Source: Pseudolabrys sp. (GTDB lineage: Bacteria > Pseudomonadota > Alphaproteobacteria > Rhizobiales > Xanthobacteraceae). From it: 9,361 bases of DNA. The position numbers were made by a program, and so were the translations under genes. The notes below the pieces were generated by a model. The model was not told the DNA's origin, ran no database searches, and saw nothing but the letters and a program-made list of their open reading frames with translations. Shown piece after piece: positions 6,634-9,361 of this stretch (position 1 is the stretch's first letter; the number at the start of each line of letters is the position of its first letter). The DNA is taken from NCBI GenBank assembly GCA_029945495.1, contig JAQSCR010000544.1, forward strand, positions 1-9,361, given 5' to 3'.

Positions 6634-6808
6634 GCACGCCCCTTGCCCGCCCCTTCAGCGATCAGGCGCAACCTTTGCCCCAGACCGCGCGGCGGCGCAA
6701 ATCGGGCGTATAAAACGCGCTCGAGACAGTAAAGATTGCCGCTGGACAGTCTCGGCCCGAGCGGGCAAAGGCCTGTCAGAGCCACGTTCGCGAGCGCAAT
6801 CGGTTAAA
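6634..6808. promoter_or_regulatory. Divergent hldD / waaF intergenic region
   Basis: This 175-bp region is the longest gap in the window and should carry promoters for both divergent operons. On the minus strand a possible sigma-70-type pair for hldD is TTTACT (6733-6728) and TATACG (6712-6707), but the 15-nt spacer is short. Symmetric elements include CGAGAC (6722-6727) with GTCTCG (6749-6754), CTTTGCCC (6673-6680) with GGGCAAAG (6763-6770), the 11-nt CTCGGCCCGAG (6751-6761), and two direct GACAGT copies (6725-6730, 6745-6750). I see no good promoter for waaF. No small gene is convincing here. Confidence 0.4.
6639..6644 (-). promoter_or_regulatory. Ribosome binding site of hldD
   Basis: On the minus strand AAGGGG lies 5 nt before the hldD ATG. 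It is a clear Shine-Dalgarno match and much stronger than anything seen before the divergent waaF start. Confidence 0.6.
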
Positions 6809-7858
6809 ATGAACCAAGGTTCAGATCATCGCCCGGTCCTGATCGTCCCCTTCGTCTGGATCGGCGACTTCGTGCGCTGCCATTCGGTGGTGCGGCTGTT
6901 GCGCGCCCAGGACCCGGACCGGCCGGTGGACATGGTCTCCAGCACGCTCTGCGCGCCGATCGCCGATTACATGCCCGGCGTCCGCAAGGTCCTCATCAGC
7001 GACCAGCCGCGCAAGCGGCTCGGCTGGGCGATCCAGCAGGATCTGGCCAGCCGGCTGCGCCAGGAGGGCTACGGCCAGGCGCTGGTGATGTCGCGCAAAT
7101 GGAAGGCGGCGCTGGCCCCCTGGCTGGCCGGCATCCCGGTGCGCACCGGCTTTGCCGGCGAAGCCCGCTTCGGCTTGATCAACGACATGCGCTGGGGCGA
7201 GCGCCGGTTGGCCCGCATGATCGACCAGATGGGTGCGCTGGCCCTGCCCAAGAACGCTGCGCTGCCCGCGGACTGGCCTTTGCCGCAATTGCAGGTGCCG
7301 GCCGAGGAACTGGCGCGCTGGCGTGGCCAGCGCGGCCTTATGGCCGACGGCCGCCCGGTCGTCACCCTGTCCCCCGGCGCGGTCGGCGCCGGCAAAGCCT
7401 GGCCGGCCGGCCATTATGCCGAACTGGCCCGCGCGCTGACCCAGGATGGCGCCTCGGTCTGGGTGCTCGGCGGGCCGAGCGAGACCGAGACCGCCCGCCA
7501 GATCGCCGAGGCCGGCGGCCCTCGGGTCCGCGACCTCACCGGCACCGACCTGCGCAACGCCATTCTGGCGCTGGCCGCGGCGGACGCCGCCGTTACCAAC
7601 GATTCGGGCCTGATGCACATCTCGGCGGCCATCGGCACGCCGACGGTGGCGATCTTCGGCCCGACCAGCCCCTGGCACTGGAAGCCGCTCAACCCGGTCG
7701 CTGCCATCCTCGAGCCGCCCGGCGACGACGAGGCGCGCCAGCGCGCCCGGGTCGAGGGCAACGATGCCGTCAGCCACCGCCGCACCGCCGATGTTGCCGT
7801 CCACAGCGTTCTGGAGGCGGTTCGCAACGTACTTGCGAGCCCCCGCCCGCCCCGTTAA
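6809..7858 (+). CDS. waaF: ADP-heptose:LPS heptosyltransferase II (WaaF-like, GT9)
   Basis: A 349-residue GT9 glycosyltransferase, closely matching the usual WaaF length. It transfers L-glycero-D-manno-heptose from ADP-heptose to the first core heptose on the cytoplasmic face of the inner membrane. VLIVPFVWIGDFVRCHSVVR (10-29) is the N-terminal strand-helix, with Asp20 at the position of the conserved catalytic aspartate. GIPVRTGFAGEARFGLINDMR (108-128) matches the WaaF GIPHRTG...R(Y/F)GLLND stretch. LSPGAVGAGKAWPAGHYAEL (187-206) starts the second Rossmann domain with the phosphate-contacting lysine. VTNDSGLMHISAA (262-274) and FGPTSP (283-288) form the ADP-heptose site. The ATG at 6809 sits where homology begins, but its Shine-Dalgarno is very poor and a 14-nt palindrome overlaps it. 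kdsD follows 10 nt downstream. WaaC or another family member is less likely. Confidence 0.92.
   Translation: MNQGSDHRPVLIVPFVWIGDFVRCHSVVRLLRAQDPDRPVDMVSSTLCAPIADYMPGVRKVLISDQPRKRLGWAIQQDLASRLRQEGYGQALVMSRKWKAALAPWLAGIPVRTGFAGEARFGLINDMRWGERRLARMIDQMGALALPKNAALPADWPLPQLQVPAEELARWRGQRGLMADGRPVVTLSPGAVGAGKAWPAGHYAELARALTQDGASVWVLGGPSETETARQIAEAGGPRVRDLTGTDLRNAILALAAADAAVTNDSGLMHISAAIGTPTVAIFGPTSPWHWKPLNPVAAILEPPGDDEARQRARVEGNDAVSHRRTADVAVHSVLEAVRNVLASPRPPR
6810..6823. promoter_or_regulatory. 14-nt inverted repeat overlapping the waaF start codon
   Basis: TGAACC and GGTTCA form perfect half-sites around a central AA, beginning at the second base of the waaF ATG. The symmetry could be an operator-like site or a small mRNA hairpin at the start. 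It could also be chance, since the bases encode Asn-Gln-Gly-Ser. Confidence 0.3.
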
Positions 7859-7860
7859 GG
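7857..7860 (+). promoter_or_regulatory. Ribosome binding site of kdsD overlapping the waaF stop
   Basis: AAGG begins within the waaF TAA stop codon and lies 8 nt before the kdsD ATG at 7869. It decides the kdsD start over the open frame that runs back to 7764, and ties kdsD expression to waaF. Confidence 0.55.
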
Positions 7861-7868
7861 CTGCCGAT

Positions 7869-8861
7869 ATGAGAAACGACAAGGCCCAGACAAAGGCCGA
7901 TGCGGCGATCGATAGCGCGCTGCGCACCCTCGACGCCGAACGCGGCGGCATCGATGCCCTGATCGCGGCGCTGCGCGACGGCCTCGGCGCGCCATTTGCC
8001 GCGGCGGTCGAACTGATCCGCGGTGCGCAAGGCCGCGTCATCGTCACCGGCATGGGCAAGTCCGGCCATGTCGGCCACAAGATCGCCTCGACCTTGGCCT
8101 CGACCGGCACGCCGGCGATGTTCGTGCATCCGGCCGAAGCCAGCCATGGCGACCTCGGCATGATCGCCAAGGGCGACGTCATCCTGGCGCTGTCGTGGTC
8201 GGGCGAGACGGCCGAGCTGAAAAATCTCACCGACTATTCGCGCCGCTTCCGCATCGGTCTGATCGCGATGACGGCGAACGCCGACTCGACGCTCGGCAAG
8301 ACCGCCGACGTGGTGCTGACGCTGCCGCAGGCGCGCGAAGCCTGCCCGCACAACATGGCGCCAACGACGTCATCGCTGATGCAGCTCGCGCTCGGCGACG
8401 CGCTGGCGATCGCGCTTCTGGAAAGCCACGGCTTCACCGCGCTCGACTTCGGCATGCTGCATCCGGGCGGCAAGCTGGGCGCGCTGCTCAAGACCGTCAG
8501 CGACTTCATGCATACGGGTGAAGCCGTACCGCTGGCGCCGCTCGGCACCGCGATGTCGGACGCCATCCTGCAAATGTCGGCCAAGGGCTTCGGCTGCGTC
8601 GGCATCACCGATGCGAAGGGCACGCTGGTCGGCATCATCACCGACGGCGACTTGCGCCGCCACATGCGCAACGACCTGCTCGACGCCCGCGTCGACGACG
8701 TGATGACCAAGGCGCCGAAGACGGTGCGGCCCGATCAGCTGATCAGCGAGACGCTGGATATCCTGAATTCGATGAAGGTGACCGCGCTGTTCGCGGTCGA
8801 CGCCGGCAAACCGGTCGGTGTCATCCACGTGCACGATCTGCTGCGCGCCGGCGCGGCCTGA
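7869..8861 (+). CDS. kdsD: Arabinose 5-phosphate isomerase KdsD (KpsF/GutQ family, SIS plus two CBS domains)
   Basis: A 330-residue cytoplasmic isomerase that converts ribulose 5-phosphate to arabinose 5-phosphate, the first step towards CMP-Kdo. The SIS domain covers about 35-190: VIVTGMGKSGHVGHKIAST (57-75) with the metal- and substrate-contacting lysine of GKSG, FVHPAEASHGDLGMI (85-99), LSWSGET (108-114), and ACPHNMAPTTSS (158-169). FGMLHPGGKLG (194-204) is the typical KpsF/GutQ linker. Two CBS domains follow, about 210-265 (ending VGIITDGDLRR) and about 275-328 (VDDVMTKAP to VGVIHVHDLL), probably regulatory. Domain order and length fit KdsD; a GmhA-type SIS protein would be shorter and lack CBS domains. 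The ATG at 7869 follows waaF by 10 nt. Its placement with waaF links Kdo supply to heptose transfer. Confidence 0.95.
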   Translation: MRNDKAQTKADAAIDSALRTLDAERGGIDALIAALRDGLGAPFAAAVELIRGAQGRVIVTGMGKSGHVGHKIASTLASTGTPAMFVHPAEASHGDLGMIAKGDVILALSWSGETAELKNLTDYSRRFRIGLIAMTANADSTLGKTADVVLTLPQAREACPHNMAPTTSSLMQLALGDALAIALLESHGFTALDFGMLHPGGKLGALLKTVSDFMHTGEAVPLAPLGTAMSDAILQMSAKGFGCVGITDAKGTLVGIITDGDLRRHMRNDLLDARVDDVMTKAPKTVRPDQLISETLDILNSMKVTALFAVDAGKPVGVIHVHDLLRAGAA

Positions 8862-8876
8862 GACGCGCGACGCCGG

Positions 8877-9361
8877 TTATTCGCTCGCGCCGATCACCCG
8901 CTCGATACGCCGGTCCGGCACCAGCCACATCAAAGCGACGAAGATATAGATCGCCTGCGAAATCCAATGATTGAAAAATGAAAACAGGATCGCCGTGGCG
9001 TAGAGCACGACCGACAATTTTCCTTTGACGTCCTTGCCGATCGCCTTGGCCAAGAGCGAGTCCTTGCCATCTTCGCGGATGATCGTGCTGGACAGAATCC
9101 AGTAGGCGACGCCCGCCATCATCAAAACTCCGCCGTAAAGCGCTGTCGGCATCGGAGAAAAATGGTTCTCGCCCATCCAGGCGGTGACAAACGGAAACAG
9201 CGACAGCCAGAACAGCAGATGCAAGTTCGCCCACAGCACGCCGCCACTGACGTGCTTCGCGGTGTGCAGCATATGATGGTGGTTGCTCCAGTAAATGCCG
9301 ACATAGATGAAGCTCAGGACGTAACTGAGGAACACCGGCAGCAAAGGCTGCAGCGCCGCGA
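8877..9361 (-). CDS. TMEM175/DUF1211-family membrane protein, C-terminal part (5' truncated by window edge)
   Basis: The last 161 residues of a small polytopic membrane protein of the TMEM175 (DUF1211) family. Some bacterial members are potassium-permeable channels; most are uncharacterised. Five hydrophobic segments are visible: one around LLPVFLSYVLSFIYVGIYW next to a histidine cluster (SNHHHMLH), then VLWANLHLLFWLSLFPFVTAW, ALYGGVLMMAGVAYWIL, LSVVLYATAILFSFF, and AIYIFVALMWLVP. The family's first helix, with its FSD pore motif, lies beyond the right edge, so channel function cannot be judged. The frame stays open to the last base. The TTG at 9344 is not a credible start, since matching residues (ALQPL) continue before it. 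The stop at 8879-8877 is 15 bp from the kdsD stop in a convergent arrangement. It is probably unrelated to LPS synthesis. Confidence 0.85.
   Translation of the reverse strand, partial: AALQPLLPVFLSYVLSFIYVGIYWSNHHHMLHTAKHVSGGVLWANLHLLFWLSLFPFVTAWMGENHFSPMPTALYGGVLMMAGVAYWILSSTIIREDGKDSLLAKAIGKDVKGKLSVVLYATAILFSFFNHWISQAIYIFVALMWLVPDRRIERVIGASE

Noticed and set aside
5761..6732. Plus-strand frame opposite hldD
   Set aside because: Shadow of the hldD gene, whose catalytic motifs are intact on the minus strand.
6821..8230. 469-codon minus-strand frame opposite waaF and kdsD
   Set aside because: Spans two real genes on the other strand and gives a low-complexity product with no motif.
8862..8876. 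Possible terminator between kdsD and the TMEM175-like gene
   Set aside because: Only 15 bp, with no stem-loop plus T-run visible.
1..9361. CRISPR array, tRNA, rRNA, insertion sequence or phage genes
   Set aside because: No regularly spaced repeats, cloverleaf-like segments, transposase or phage proteins were seen. The only repeats are the two intergenic palindromes, small inverted repeats and the 18-bp tandem pair.

Overview
The window is a high-GC stretch of what looks like an alphaproteobacterial chromosome, most likely of the order Hyphomicrobiales (Rhizobiales), in the Bradyrhizobium / Rhodopseudomonas / Xanthobacteraceae neighbourhood. This rests on protein character, codon use, and two dispersed palindromic intergenic repeats of a kind I recall from that group. 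No search was run, so the placement is an inference. The window is almost fully coding and carries a lipopolysaccharide (LPS) inner-core and assembly locus.

Layout. Positions 1-2360, minus strand, read right to left: a GT2 glycosyltransferase with a GWGKED motif, an O-antigen ligase-like membrane protein, and the N-terminal part of a GT9 heptosyltransferase-family protein cut by the left edge. These three are tightly packed (4-nt ATGA overlap, then a 4-nt gap). Positions 2489-3283, plus strand: a WaaE/LgtF-like GT2 glycosyltransferase, divergent from the first group. Positions 3284-3393: a convergent gap almost filled by a 100-bp nested palindromic repeat. Positions 3394-6633, minus strand: hldD, then hldE, then an FkbM-family methyltransferase. 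hldE and fkbM overlap by ATGA; hldD and hldE are separated by a 49-nt palindrome. Positions 6634-6808: a divergent intergenic region. Positions 6809-8861, plus strand: waaF, then kdsD. Positions 8877-9361, minus strand: a TMEM175/DUF1211-family membrane protein, convergent with kdsD and cut by the right edge.

How the genes fit together. HldE phosphorylates and adenylylates the heptose and HldD epimerises the product to ADP-L-glycero-D-manno-heptose. WaaF, and possibly the partial GT9 protein, transfer that heptose to the inner core. KdsD makes arabinose 5-phosphate, the entry point to Kdo, to which the first heptose is attached. The two GT2 enzymes probably decorate or extend the core, and the WaaL-like protein would attach O-polysaccharide. 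The sedoheptulose-7-phosphate isomerase (gmhA) and heptose bisphosphate phosphatase (gmhB) needed for a complete heptose pathway are not in this window.

No mobile element, CRISPR array, tRNA or rRNA was seen, and nothing here amounts to a clearly new system. The points most worth a second look are the two palindromic repeats, the hldE-coupled FkbM methyltransferase, the in-frame 18-bp duplication at the ligase C-terminus, and the waaF start region.
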